From JAIEOG01 sp964519985 (GTDB lineage Bacteria > Bdellovibrionota > FAC87 > UBA2466): a stretch of 64,000 nucleotides of DNA. Under the pieces are notes generated by a model. The model saw nothing but the letters and a program-made list of their open reading frames with translations, was not told the origin of the DNA and made no database searches. The translations under genes and the position numbers were made by a program. Below are positions 33,991-42,042 of this stretch, piece after piece. The first letter of the stretch is position 1, and every line of letters begins with the position of its first letter. The stretch spans positions 41,115 to 105,114 of the forward strand of contig CAZFMF010000008.1 of NCBI GenBank assembly GCA_964519985.1, in the 5' to 3' direction.

Positions 33991-34548
33991 TTACGGATAT
34001 TGGACGTGTCTCCATATTGCTCGGTTCTTGACAAGTTGGATCAACCCCCCGGTAACACCGTATTTCCTAGCGAGAGCTATCGACCACCCCATACGGCGGA
34101 CACGACCAGCTTTAACGTCGTCGTAAGTCTGGAGAATCTCGCGGACGATATCTTCCGTCAATTTAGATTTGGAGTGTTGTTCGCCGCGAGGGGATGTCCC
34201 GTGGATAACACGGTCGGTAGCGTTCTCTTGCGGAGTTCCCCACCGAAGATTCGCTAGAGTATTGTTGTTAGCGTCTCGGTCTGGGAAATGGCAGACGTGA
34301 GCCCCGGGAAAAGGACGTGGCCCGACGAACGCCTCTAGGACAGCAGCCCCCACGCTAATCATCTTGATCTTGCGAATGTGTACCAGCGGGTACACGCCGT
34401 TCATATAGTGTGTGACACGGACACGGTGCCATTCGGCGGTCGGCTTCCGAATGCGACCGTTGTAACGGCTCCACACGGAGCCGTCTGAGCCGACCATGTA
34501 CTCGGGGTTTCTCGGAAACGGACGGTATTCGACGTTCGGATCGTTCAT
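33991..34548 (-). CDS. NUMOD4-HNH homing endonuclease (antisense insert)
   Basis: A 185-aa protein. I choose the ATG at 34548 (GGAG upstream); a GTG at 34599 is an alternative. N-terminal NUMOD4 (FPRNPEYMVGSDGSVWSR), HNH core (HVCHFPDRDANNNTLANLRW), ENATDRVIHGTSPRGEQHSK, and a NUMOD1-like C-terminal region (WSIALARKYGVTGGLIQLV). It is a relative of the gene at 41435. It sits between the tail terminator and tail tube genes and is transcribed against them. Confidence 0.9.
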   Translation of the reverse strand: MNDPNVEYRPFPRNPEYMVGSDGSVWSRYNGRIRKPTAEWHRVRVTHYMNGVYPLVHIRKIKMISVGAAVLEAFVGPRPFPGAHVCHFPDRDANNNTLANLRWGTPQENATDRVIHGTSPRGEQHSKSKLTEDIVREILQTYDDVKAGRVRRMGWSIALARKYGVTGGLIQLVKNRAIWRHVQYP

Positions 34549-34690
34549 GATCGACTCCGGAAGGTGTACGTGATATAGCTCGTGTATTTTAGCGGTCACG
34601 CCTCCGACGAGTCAACACACTCTGGATTTCGAGAACCAGTACCCGCCGGTCTGAGCCTACTAACCGATCACTGATAGCGAGGACATTCTA

Positions 34691-35245
34691 ATGGCTCCAT
34701 CCTCTAACTTCAGTTACCATGTCGCGGGGCCGCTGATTATCCAAGCCTCTTGCGGCACCTCCAACGCCGTCGTCCCCGTGGGGACGTGCCGGGACGGGGC
34801 CGAGCTGCTGTTTCGCCCGTTCACCCACGACATCAAGCACGACGGGGCCGGCGGCCCCGAGGGCGACGCCGCGGAAATCATCTTCCTCAACTACAGCGTC
34901 GAGGTGCGGTGTCAGTTCGTACCGTACTCGGGCCTGTACGTGAACCGCCTCCGGGCGATGTCCGCGAACAATAACAGCGGCACGGAGGGCGTGATGGTCG
35001 CCCCCGGCACGCTGTTCGGGGCGAGTACCAACCTCCCGTCCATCACCTTTACCGTGTCGTCCGCCCGGGAAGTAGACGGCGGGTGGACGTTCAATACCTG
35101 TCAGGTCGTCGCCCCCGGGCACGGCAAGTGGGGCGTGACCGAGACGATGCCCGACTTCGGGTTCCGGGCCATCAACTACATCGCCGCCGACTCGTACCGG
35201 ACCGCCGGGTCCATTGTCGGCAACGTCCTCTACGTGCGGAGCTAG
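34691..35245 (+). CDS. major tail (tube) protein
   Basis: A 184-aa beta-rich protein (NFSYHVAGPLIIQASCG; CRDGAELLFRPFTHDI; ITFTVSSAREVDGGWTFNTC; MPDFGFRAINYIAADS). Size and place between tail terminator and tape-measure region fit the tube protein of a siphovirus. The first 22 codons use more A/T-ending codons than the rest, next to the HNH insert. Confidence 0.65.
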   Translation: MAPSSNFSYHVAGPLIIQASCGTSNAVVPVGTCRDGAELLFRPFTHDIKHDGAGGPEGDAAEIIFLNYSVEVRCQFVPYSGLYVNRLRAMSANNNSGTEGVMVAPGTLFGASTNLPSITFTVSSAREVDGGWTFNTCQVVAPGHGKWGVTETMPDFGFRAINYIAADSYRTAGSIVGNVLYVRS

Positions 35246-35251
35246 CGACCT

Positions 35252-35578
35252 ATGATGGTGCATGTGATCGGGAAGTACCGCGGGCAGCGGTTCCAGTTCG
35301 ACTTCAAGGACGGCACCAGCGACGATGCCGTCTTGCGGGCCGTGAAAAGTGAGGGCGGCCGGTTGCGGTGCGGGCGGGCGGAGTGGGTCGAGAAGGTGGA
35401 CCCAATCACCGGGATGAAGACCCTGTTCGCCGACCGCGACGGGCCGTGGCTAGTGGACGCCCCCGACACCGTGATCGCCATCGGCCACGCCGACGAGCAC
35501 GACGAGTTCGTGGAAGACAAGCGGCTGTCCGGGCCGCCCGCGGACGAGACCAAGACCTATGTCCCGATGCAGCGGTAA
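35252..35578 (+). CDS. hypothetical tail-region protein
   Basis: A 108-aa protein (VHVIGKYRGQRFQFDFKDGT; WVEKVDPITGMKTLFADRDG), with two in-frame ATGs at the start. Beta-rich then acidic. No recognised family; in the tail operon, 6 bp after the tube gene. Confidence 0.5.
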   Translation: MMVHVIGKYRGQRFQFDFKDGTSDDAVLRAVKSEGGRLRCGRAEWVEKVDPITGMKTLFADRDGPWLVDAPDTVIAIGHADEHDEFVEDKRLSGPPADETKTYVPMQR

Positions 35579-35632
35579 CGCCCAATACCGTTAGCGTCCG
35601 CCGCACTACACCCACGAGACGTACCGTTGGGC

Positions 35633-36136
35633 GTGAAGTTCTATTTTAAAGAAGGCCGCCACACCCGCAGCACCGGGGCGGTCGAACTCGACGGGGCTCT
35701 CACCCGGGCTCTCGGCGACAACTGGGCGAGCAAGGCCGTGTCGTGCTTGACCCCCGCCCCGACCGTGTTAGTCGGGAGCGAGGGCGACGAGTGGCGGGCG
35801 AAGGTGGACGAGACCCGGGCCGCCATTATCACGGCGATCCTGACCGCCACCGGCTCACAGACTTACGACGAGAAAACGGGCCGCGGCCTGACCGAACTTG
35901 AGGCGGTAGCCTTAGCGGTCGGGTTCGCGGCATTTTGTCGTGACCTCCGTCTAGCGGCGGCCCATATTATCGAGGCCGCCAAGCACGGCCTGCCGCTACC
36001 GCCAAAACTTAGCGACGTGGAGTGGGCCGGACTATACTTGGCCCGCCGAGAAGTCTCCAACCACCGGGATCACGCCGCCGCCAAGCTCGTGCTGATGGCG
36101 ATGACGGCGGGCGGCGGTCGTAAGAAGTCCGCGTAA
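35633..36136 (+). CDS. possible tail assembly protein
   Basis: A 167-aa protein. I choose GTG 35633 (a TTG six bases earlier is possible). An N-terminal beta part (MKFYFKEGRHTRSTGAVELD) is followed by a helical body (AAIITAILTATGSQTYD; FAAFCRDLRLAAAHIIEA). Located where tail assembly chaperones lie, before the tape measure. I saw no canonical slippery-site frameshift with the next genes, so the role is tentative. Confidence 0.45.
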   Translation: MKFYFKEGRHTRSTGAVELDGALTRALGDNWASKAVSCLTPAPTVLVGSEGDEWRAKVDETRAAIITAILTATGSQTYDEKTGRGLTELEAVALAVGFAAFCRDLRLAAAHIIEAAKHGLPLPPKLSDVEWAGLYLARREVSNHRDHAAAKLVLMAMTAGGGRKKSA

Positions 36137-36148
36137 CACGGGGCGACC

Positions 36149-36454
36149 ATGAACCGACGGCAGATGCTACTCGGGTGTCTCGGCGTGGCCGCGGTGCCGG
36201 CGGTCGTTACCGCTGCTGCCACCCCGGTCGATACCGAGTCGGCACCGTTCTTCGACGTGATGTGGATGGGTCCGGGCCAAGACCCGCTGCCGTGCGTAAT
36301 CCGCAAAGGCGTCAGCCACCGCGGAACGGACCGCGTCCTCCCCGCCGTGTGGCCGGACTACCGCCGTAACCAGACCGACTTCACGCTCTCGCCCGACGGC
36401 CGCTCCGTCGCGTGGACGGTGATAGACGTGGGCGGCGATTGGGACTGTAAGTAA
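36149..36454 (+). CDS. exported protein with twin-arginine-like signal
   Basis: A 101-aa protein whose first 24 residues (MNRRQMLLGCLGVAAVPAVV) resemble a twin-arginine or lipoprotein export signal: RR followed by a hydrophobic core and alanines. The mature part is small and beta-rich (FTLSPDGRSVAWTVIDVGG). An exported protein amid tail genes is unusual. It could act at the cell envelope, for example in superinfection exclusion; this is inference. Confidence 0.55.
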   Translation: MNRRQMLLGCLGVAAVPAVVTAAATPVDTESAPFFDVMWMGPGQDPLPCVIRKGVSHRGTDRVLPAVWPDYRRNQTDFTLSPDGRSVAWTVIDVGGDWDCK

Positions 36455-36483
36455 CCCACCAAATATCGCCCGGAGTACCGTCG

Positions 36484-36879
36484 ATGGTCGGCTGGTTGTA
36501 CCGCTGGATGGGTTGGGACAAGACCGTTACCCCACCCCGGCTCCTGTTCTGGTTCTCGGACTGGTCAGGGACGCGGTCCATCGACCCGCTCGTGACAGAA
36601 CGGACCCTTGTGGCGGAATATGGCCCGGACTGGCAGGACGCCCTTACGCACGTCGCCGAGGAACCGGCGGCGGACGCGGACCGGACCGTCGTACTCGTCC
36701 ACTACGCCAAGATTTGCGAGCTGCGGACCAAGTTGTTCGCGGCAGTCACGAAGGCGTTCAAGGTAGTGGACTACGACCCGGAGACCGGGCAGGGCGTGAG
36801 TGACTTGCAGAAACTCTACCTGCTCCGGGAATTCATCCGCTACCACCGCGGGCTCGCCGCCTACCTCGGGGGGAAGTAA
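36484..36879 (+). CDS. hypothetical tail-region protein
   Basis: A 131-aa protein. After an aromatic N-terminus (MVGWLYRWMGWDKTV) it is helical (VLVHYAKICELRTKLFAAVT; LYLLREFIRYHRGLAAYLGG). It directly precedes the tape-measure gene, so a chaperone or initiator function is possible. Not recognised. Confidence 0.45.
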   Translation: MVGWLYRWMGWDKTVTPPRLLFWFSDWSGTRSIDPLVTERTLVAEYGPDWQDALTHVAEEPAADADRTVVLVHYAKICELRTKLFAAVTKAFKVVDYDPETGQGVSDLQKLYLLREFIRYHRGLAAYLGGK

Positions 36880-38445
36880 GTGGCGACGGGACCGCAGCCC
36901 ACCCCACCGAACCGTAACACGCCGCCGGGCCAGCCCGGGGGACAAGGGCCGGCGTCTAGCCGCGATGACAAACGACGTAGCCTCGAACAAGAGCATAAAG
37001 ACTTACACACGGAGAGGCTGAGTAACCCGTCCGGATTTTCGCAGCAGAAGGAAGACCGGCTCATCGAGGTTTCGGCGTCGCTCCGAGGCATGGTGCCTGA
37101 TCCGGGGGACCGGTCGCCGTCGAACATTCTGAGCGACCCCACGGCCGCCGCCGCTAGCCCGTCCAAGCCAACCGCCCCGGACTTGTTCCGGCAGCAGCGC
37201 GACAACACCGCCGCCCTCGCCGACCAACTCCCGCCGCCGCAGCCGCCCACCTCGCCGTCGCAGACGAACCGCACCAACGACCTGCTTGACGAGGCGATGG
37301 GGGTAACGCCCTCACCTCCGGACCGGCTCGGCGAGGCGTTCGGAGGAGGGAAGGGTGGGACCGGTGACGGCGGCGGTGGGGGTGGTAAGCCGCTCGATGT
37401 TAACATCGTCGGCCCGCTACCTATTCCGGTGCTGATAACGAACTGGGAGGGAGGCAGTCCAGGCGGCGGTGGCGAAAGAGATCAACCACACCACCGGAAC
37501 GCTTATGGCATTGACGAGCAGGGTGACACGTCTACCCCGCTCGCCGGGCAAACGGTCCAGGAAGGTTTTGCTAAGTTCGCGGGCGGGTACGCCGCCGGCT
37601 ACCCGATCCATAACCTCGCCCAACTCGGTAAGAACCTATCGCGGATCGGCCGCGGAGGCGTGTCCGCCTTGAACCGGATGACGGGCGGGGCTCTCGGCAC
37701 GGGGCTAGGCGGCATCGGGAAGATGGTCGCCGGTTCTCGACTCGGTAAGGCCGCCGGCCGCGGGCTGGGACGGATCACGGCCGCGTTGGAGAAGAAGAAA
37801 TACGGTGTTACCGGGGCGGCAAAATTACTCAACCGCGGGGCCGGTGCGGCGGCGTCCGGTGCGAGAGCGGCCGGGCTAGCGTCCGGGGCGACTGGCGGGG
37901 CCGCTGCCGTAGGGGGAGCGGCGGCAATGGCCGGACCCGCCGCGGCCGTTGTCGCGTTCGGTGCGGCCCTCGTTTCCGCTTCGCAAGAGGTGTACAGTTT
38001 TGCCCGGGCGCAAGAAGAAACGATCCGCGGCCTTTCGGAGTATAACGCGACCCTCGCCCACGCCGTCGATGTCCTCGACGTGAGTCGGCTGGAACGGGAC
38101 ATCCGGATGGGGGAAGCGACCGAGGACAGTTCCAAGTACCTGACCGAGAGTATCGACGGGTTCGAGAAGGCTCTTGCTCCGCTCCAAGAACTCATGACCA
38201 ACGTCGCCAACGTTGTCGGCGGGGCGTTGCTAGAGGTTATTACCGGAATGGTGATTCCGCTCTCCACCCTGGCACAAGGGGCGACGGAGTTCTTCAACTG
38301 GATGCGAGGGCGGGACACCCCGGAGGCGCCAGACGCGACGGCGTGGGACGTGTTCCGAGGTATGTCCGATACCCTCGACGCCGCCGGTCGGCGGTCGTGG
38401 CCTGGGGCTGGTACAGGGGCCGGCGGGCCGGGGTGGTCTCCATGA
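36880..38445 (+). CDS. tape-measure-like tail protein
   Basis: A 521-aa protein starting at GTG 36880. The first 200 residues are disordered and P/G/S-rich. From 230 to 350 it is Gly/Ala-rich and hydrophobic (LGTGLGGIGKMVAGSRLGKA; AAAVGGAAAMAGPAAAVVAF), and the end is helical (LAPLQELMTNVANVVGGALL). This is typical of tape-measure proteins, which set tail length and insert into the host membrane. At 521 aa it predicts a fairly short tail. ATGA overlap with the next gene. Confidence 0.65.
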   Translation: MATGPQPTPPNRNTPPGQPGGQGPASSRDDKRRSLEQEHKDLHTERLSNPSGFSQQKEDRLIEVSASLRGMVPDPGDRSPSNILSDPTAAAASPSKPTAPDLFRQQRDNTAALADQLPPPQPPTSPSQTNRTNDLLDEAMGVTPSPPDRLGEAFGGGKGGTGDGGGGGGKPLDVNIVGPLPIPVLITNWEGGSPGGGGERDQPHHRNAYGIDEQGDTSTPLAGQTVQEGFAKFAGGYAAGYPIHNLAQLGKNLSRIGRGGVSALNRMTGGALGTGLGGIGKMVAGSRLGKAAGRGLGRITAALEKKKYGVTGAAKLLNRGAGAAASGARAAGLASGATGGAAAVGGAAAMAGPAAAVVAFGAALVSASQEVYSFARAQEETIRGLSEYNATLAHAVDVLDVSRLERDIRMGEATEDSSKYLTESIDGFEKALAPLQELMTNVANVVGGALLEVITGMVIPLSTLAQGATEFFNWMRGRDTPEAPDATAWDVFRGMSDTLDAAGRRSWPGAGTGAGGPGWSP

Positions 38446-40808
38446 GTATGGTATCGTACAACGGCATATCCATCCCCTATGCCATGACGCGGGTCCACCA
38501 AATCGGTCCCGTTATGGACCCGTCCGGGTCCGACGAATTGTTCCTCCGGGTTCGGCTCGAAGCCGAAGGGCTGGTTGATTACGACCAAGACAACCCGATC
38601 ATGTCCGGGCTTACCGGCGGGTCGGCGGAGCGGGTGTTAAAAACCATCCGCCACATGCTCTGCCAGCCCCGCAAGCCGCTGTACTACGACACCGAGATCG
38701 GTCCCGGTGGCACGCCGACGGCCAACTCGCTCATCAACCTGCCAACCGGCCGGGACGACGCGAACGGCCCGATCCCGGACGACGCGGCCATCGACGTACA
38801 ATTCACGTCGCCCGGCTGCTACATGGTCAAGTTCGCGGTCGAGACGTACATCCGGGAGTGTAACCCGTATTCGAGTTCGGCCGGTCGGCCGCCGGACCAA
38901 CCGCTGTCGATCCGGTGGGAGACGGCGATCGATTTTACTGACCAGTTCCAATGCCTTCTCACCCGCACCGGGACGGCGATCATCAGCAGTCTATCAGCCA
39001 TCAGCATCGACACCATCCGTCGCAACTGGGTCACGCCCCGCATCCCGCCCGGGTTCGCCCGGAAGCAAGCCCACTACCAGATGAGCCGGGACGGGTTGCG
39101 GTGCGACTTCCGGTTCGTAGACGCTCAGCTTCAGTACGCCCCGCCAGCCCCGGCGGTCAGTCTCGACATTGTACAAACCGAGGAAACCCGACCAACCGGG
39201 GTAGGGATGCGGGACGGGGTAATTTCTGTCCGGTGTAAGGGGTTTCTCGGGACCGATCCGGTCCGCCTCATGGAGATCGCCGCCCAAGTCGCCAACTACC
39301 GGCTCTACGCCGCGAGACCGCGAACGACCGGGGCCGGCGGACTTGTTATCGGTGCGACCAAGTTTGCCACCGAGGAGTCGATCGAGGACGTGTCGGTTAC
39401 GCTCGTCCGGACCTACCGAACCCGGATGAGGGAGATCACCCGGACGACGACGCCCGGAACAATCCTATACCCCAGCAGTACAGTCACGAGCCCGTACCTC
39501 CCGCTCAACTACGGGTGGGTCGGGTACGGGACGAGTCGCCGGACCGGATACGCCCCGTGGGCGAGTGATTCGTCTACCGCCCCGACGGGGGTAATCGGGG
39601 TCCGCCCCGACGGGGTCGGGATGGCCCGGGCGGTCGGGTTCTTCGCCGCATTGCTCCGCGACCCGTGCGGGACCGCGTTGTCTGTGACGCCGAACGCCGC
39701 CCCGAGCACACCCACGACCCGCGAACTCCGCGGCGGTCCGGTTCCCGGTGGGGTATTCGATAGCGTTTTGTCCGCCACGGTGTCGGTAATGCCGGGCGGC
39801 GGGACAGCCCGGAGCAGCGGGTACTGGTCGGGATTCCTCACCCCGTCGGCGAGTACCTTCGGCGTCTCGCCAGCCCCGACCGGGACAGGCACGGCGGCGG
39901 CAATGCAAGCCGAGTCCACGGCCGCCCCGACCACCCAAGCCCTCGTAACCGCCGTCCTCGCCGAGTACGGATCGGCGGACGGCCAGACCTTGCTCGCCGA
40001 GGGTATAACCCCACTGGTGGCGGACGACCTCGCCGCCGGGGTGTACGACCTCTGGCAATGTTATAACGAGTACGACGTAGATCAGGGTAACGTCGTCGTC
40101 CCGACGTGTAACCCCGAGGCCGACCTCGTCCAAATTAAGCACAGTGCGGACGTATTTGTGTTCCGGAAGAAATGGACCGCCACGAAAGTCGGCTCGCCCC
40201 CGGCCCTCCCCGCGGAAGACCAGGGTGACAACCTCGTCCTCGTGCGGAAGTACGTCGGCCTCCCGAACGTGAACGTGACGGCCAACGGGAACGATATCGA
40301 GTACCGGATCGACGGCGTATACGAGTACCGGGCATTGAATCAGGCCGACGCCAAACTCATCGCCGACTCTCCGCCGTTCCTGGCCCCGACGTGGGCGGCG
40401 AAGGTGTACGACTGGGCGAACTCGGCCAACCCGTACCAGCTCAGCGACGACGGCCGGACTGCGGCGTACTTCCCGACGACCGTCCAGCCCCCGGCCGGCG
40501 TCTACGACTTCCCGGCCAACCAGTACGTGAACTCCCTCGGGACCGGGGCCTCGGCCGCGAGTACCCTCCAGGGCACCCCGCCCCAGCCCGGCGGGAGTAC
40601 GTCCCCGGGGTTCGCCCCCGGGGGGAGTACCGGCGGGGGGACCACCATGTTCGACACCGGGGTCGACTCGTCGTCGACCGGGACCACGCCCGGCACCCCG
40701 GTCTTCGGCGGGGCGAGCACCTCGGCCGGCTTCCTCGGGACCGGCGGGGCCGCGGCCGTCGTCCCGAGCCCGCCCCCGCAGCCGCAGCCCGACGAGGAGG
40801 ACTCGTGA
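38442..40808 (+). CDS. large tail/baseplate protein
   Basis: A 788-aa protein starting at ATG 38442 inside the previous stop (ATGA). N-terminal MSMVSYNGISIPYAMTRVHQ and SDELFLRVRLEAEGL resemble a distal-tail or hub-type beginning. The central part is beta-rich and serine/threonine-rich. The last 120 residues are a low-complexity G/S/T/P tail ending PPPQPQPDEEDS. Likely a tail-tip component; no enzymatic motif seen. Confidence 0.6.
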   Translation: MSMVSYNGISIPYAMTRVHQIGPVMDPSGSDELFLRVRLEAEGLVDYDQDNPIMSGLTGGSAERVLKTIRHMLCQPRKPLYYDTEIGPGGTPTANSLINLPTGRDDANGPIPDDAAIDVQFTSPGCYMVKFAVETYIRECNPYSSSAGRPPDQPLSIRWETAIDFTDQFQCLLTRTGTAIISSLSAISIDTIRRNWVTPRIPPGFARKQAHYQMSRDGLRCDFRFVDAQLQYAPPAPAVSLDIVQTEETRPTGVGMRDGVISVRCKGFLGTDPVRLMEIAAQVANYRLYAARPRTTGAGGLVIGATKFATEESIEDVSVTLVRTYRTRMREITRTTTPGTILYPSSTVTSPYLPLNYGWVGYGTSRRTGYAPWASDSSTAPTGVIGVRPDGVGMARAVGFFAALLRDPCGTALSVTPNAAPSTPTTRELRGGPVPGGVFDSVLSATVSVMPGGGTARSSGYWSGFLTPSASTFGVSPAPTGTGTAAAMQAESTAAPTTQALVTAVLAEYGSADGQTLLAEGITPLVADDLAAGVYDLWQCYNEYDVDQGNVVVPTCNPEADLVQIKHSADVFVFRKKWTATKVGSPPALPAEDQGDNLVLVRKYVGLPNVNVTANGNDIEYRIDGVYEYRALNQADAKLIADSPPFLAPTWAAKVYDWANSANPYQLSDDGRTAAYFPTTVQPPAGVYDFPANQYVNSLGTGASAASTLQGTPPQPGGSTSPGFAPGGSTGGGTTMFDTGVDSSSTGTTPGTPVFGGASTSAGFLGTGGAAAVVPSPPPQPQPDEEDS

Positions 40809-41410
40809 TACCCGAGAACCCGGAGCACCGGACTGAGGCAGTGATGGCGACCCACGCGGCCGTCGAGGCCAACCCCCTCGGCGTCACCGAGCGGCTGATC
40901 CACGCCGACGCCCTCGACGACGCCGGGGACGTAAAGGGGGCGGCCCTCCAACGTATGTTGGCCGAGCCTGCGAGTGAAACTCGGGCCGAAGACTTACTTC
41001 GGGCCCACGGCGGCGATCATAAAAGTGTAGCCCAGTCGCTGTCCGCCGTCGCCCACGAACTCACGATTCGGGCGAATGCAGCGTCCGGGCGGATCTCGTA
41101 CCGCGAGGAAACCCAAAGAAGTTTGTCCCGGGCCGCAAGGCACTCGGCCGAAGCAAACACCTCGGCGTCGATGCTCGACAAGATGTGGAGTAGCGACCCG
41201 TACTCGCGGGCCCACACCGAGGCGGCGATGGCCCACTCCGACGTAGCGGCACGACACACCCGATACGTCTTTCGCAACTCACATCGGCTGTCGGATTCGG
41301 CAAGGGCCCGGCAGACGGCCGCCGCAGCGTTACACCAGCAGGCGACGACCGCCCACTGGCTGGCGGCAGATTTTCACGGCTGGTACCACGACGTCAGCGG
41401 CACGCGGTAA
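40805..41410 (+). CDS. TIGR02996-domain protein, NPEHRT subtype
   Basis: A 201-aa protein from GTG 40805 (GTGA overlap). The N-terminus is PENPEHRTEAVMATHAAV, LIHADALDDAGDVKG, the same subtype as the portal extension. The tail is helical and histidine/alanine-rich (SRAAARHSAEANTSASMLD variants; ARQTAAAALHQQATTAHWLA). Its TAA overlaps the original ATG of the next tail gene, which is now interrupted by an HNH insert. Confidence 0.72.
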   Translation: MIPENPEHRTEAVMATHAAVEANPLGVTERLIHADALDDAGDVKGAALQRMLAEPASETRAEDLLRAHGGDHKSVAQSLSAVAHELTIRANAASGRISYREETQRSLSRAARHSAEANTSASMLDKMWSSDPYSRAHTEAAMAHSDVAARHTRYVFRNSHRLSDSARARQTAAAALHQQATTAHWLAADFHGWYHDVSGTR

Positions 41411-41505
41411 TGGCCCTCAACCTGACCAACCTGTTCACCGCCCTGGGCCGGATCGGGAAGGTTCGGGCCACGGAACGTGCTTCCAATTACGTTCTTGAGC
41501 TATGA
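41410..41505 (+). pseudogene. orphaned 5' end of the 42043 tail gene
   Basis: Seventeen codons here (MALNLTNLFTALGRIGK) are identical in protein to the start of the gene at 42043, but 11 of the 17 codons differ synonymously. The reading frame then runs into unrelated sequence and stops after 31 codons. The ATG overlaps the previous stop (TAATG), the usual coupling in this operon, so this is the original start of the tail gene, cut off by the endonuclease insert. Confidence 0.85.
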
Positions 41506-42007
41506 ATGCGACTACGGTGTGACTGAGCCTGTACTTATCCCGAATTTTAGCTCGGGACACACCGTCGACGAGTAACTGCTTTATCTCGGCTACCAGCGAA
41601 TTGGTAAGCTTCGTGTTCCAGTGAGCTTCTCCATGAAGCCAGGTCCCGTGAGTAATTCGATCCTGTGCATTCTGTAAACGGGTACCCCATACGAGGTTAG
41701 TGAGACGGTTGTTATTCTTGTTTCCATCCAAGTGGCGGGCTTCTGTACCGGCCGGTCTAGACCCTCGAAAGGCCTCCAATACCATGATGTGGACGTACGA
41801 ATTCACACCCCCAGGAAATAATCGGATGAAACAGTAGCCCTTCCCGGCGTGGGCCTGTGTAAGAAGTCGCCACGGACGAACCACGTTGTTCTTGGTCTGA
41901 TCTTTGAACCTCCGTCCCACCTGCCGGTTGGACCACACCGAACCGTCGGTACCTACGCGGTAATTGGGAAAACCCTTGACGATCGCGTACTTGGTGGTCA
42001 CGAGCAT
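41435..42007 (-). CDS. NUMOD4-HNH homing endonuclease inserted in a tail gene
   Basis: A 190-aa protein on the minus strand. NUMOD4 (FPNYRVGTDGSVWSNRQV), HNH core (HLDGNKNNNRLTNLVWGT), NAQDRITHGTWLHGEAHWN, and a C-terminal helix-turn-helix (VSRAKIRDKYRLSHTVVAF). The last residues (PEPSRSGPGR) are read from the antisense of the interrupted tail gene, so the insert borrows its stop codon from the target. It lies between the orphaned and the recoded starts of the same tail gene. Confidence 0.92.
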   Translation of the reverse strand: MLVTTKYAIVKGFPNYRVGTDGSVWSNRQVGRRFKDQTKNNVVRPWRLLTQAHAGKGYCFIRLFPGGVNSYVHIMVLEAFRGSRPAGTEARHLDGNKNNNRLTNLVWGTRLQNAQDRITHGTWLHGEAHWNTKLTNSLVAEIKQLLVDGVSRAKIRDKYRLSHTVVAFIAQERNWKHVPWPEPSRSGPGR

Positions 42008-42042
42008 ACCCTCTGTATGTGTCTTACCCGGTAAATATACTT

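Noticed and set aside
35627..36879. Programmed frameshift between tail assembly chaperone genes
   Set aside because: No X-XXY-YYZ slippery site near the end of the 35633 gene, and the exported-protein gene lies between the two candidates.
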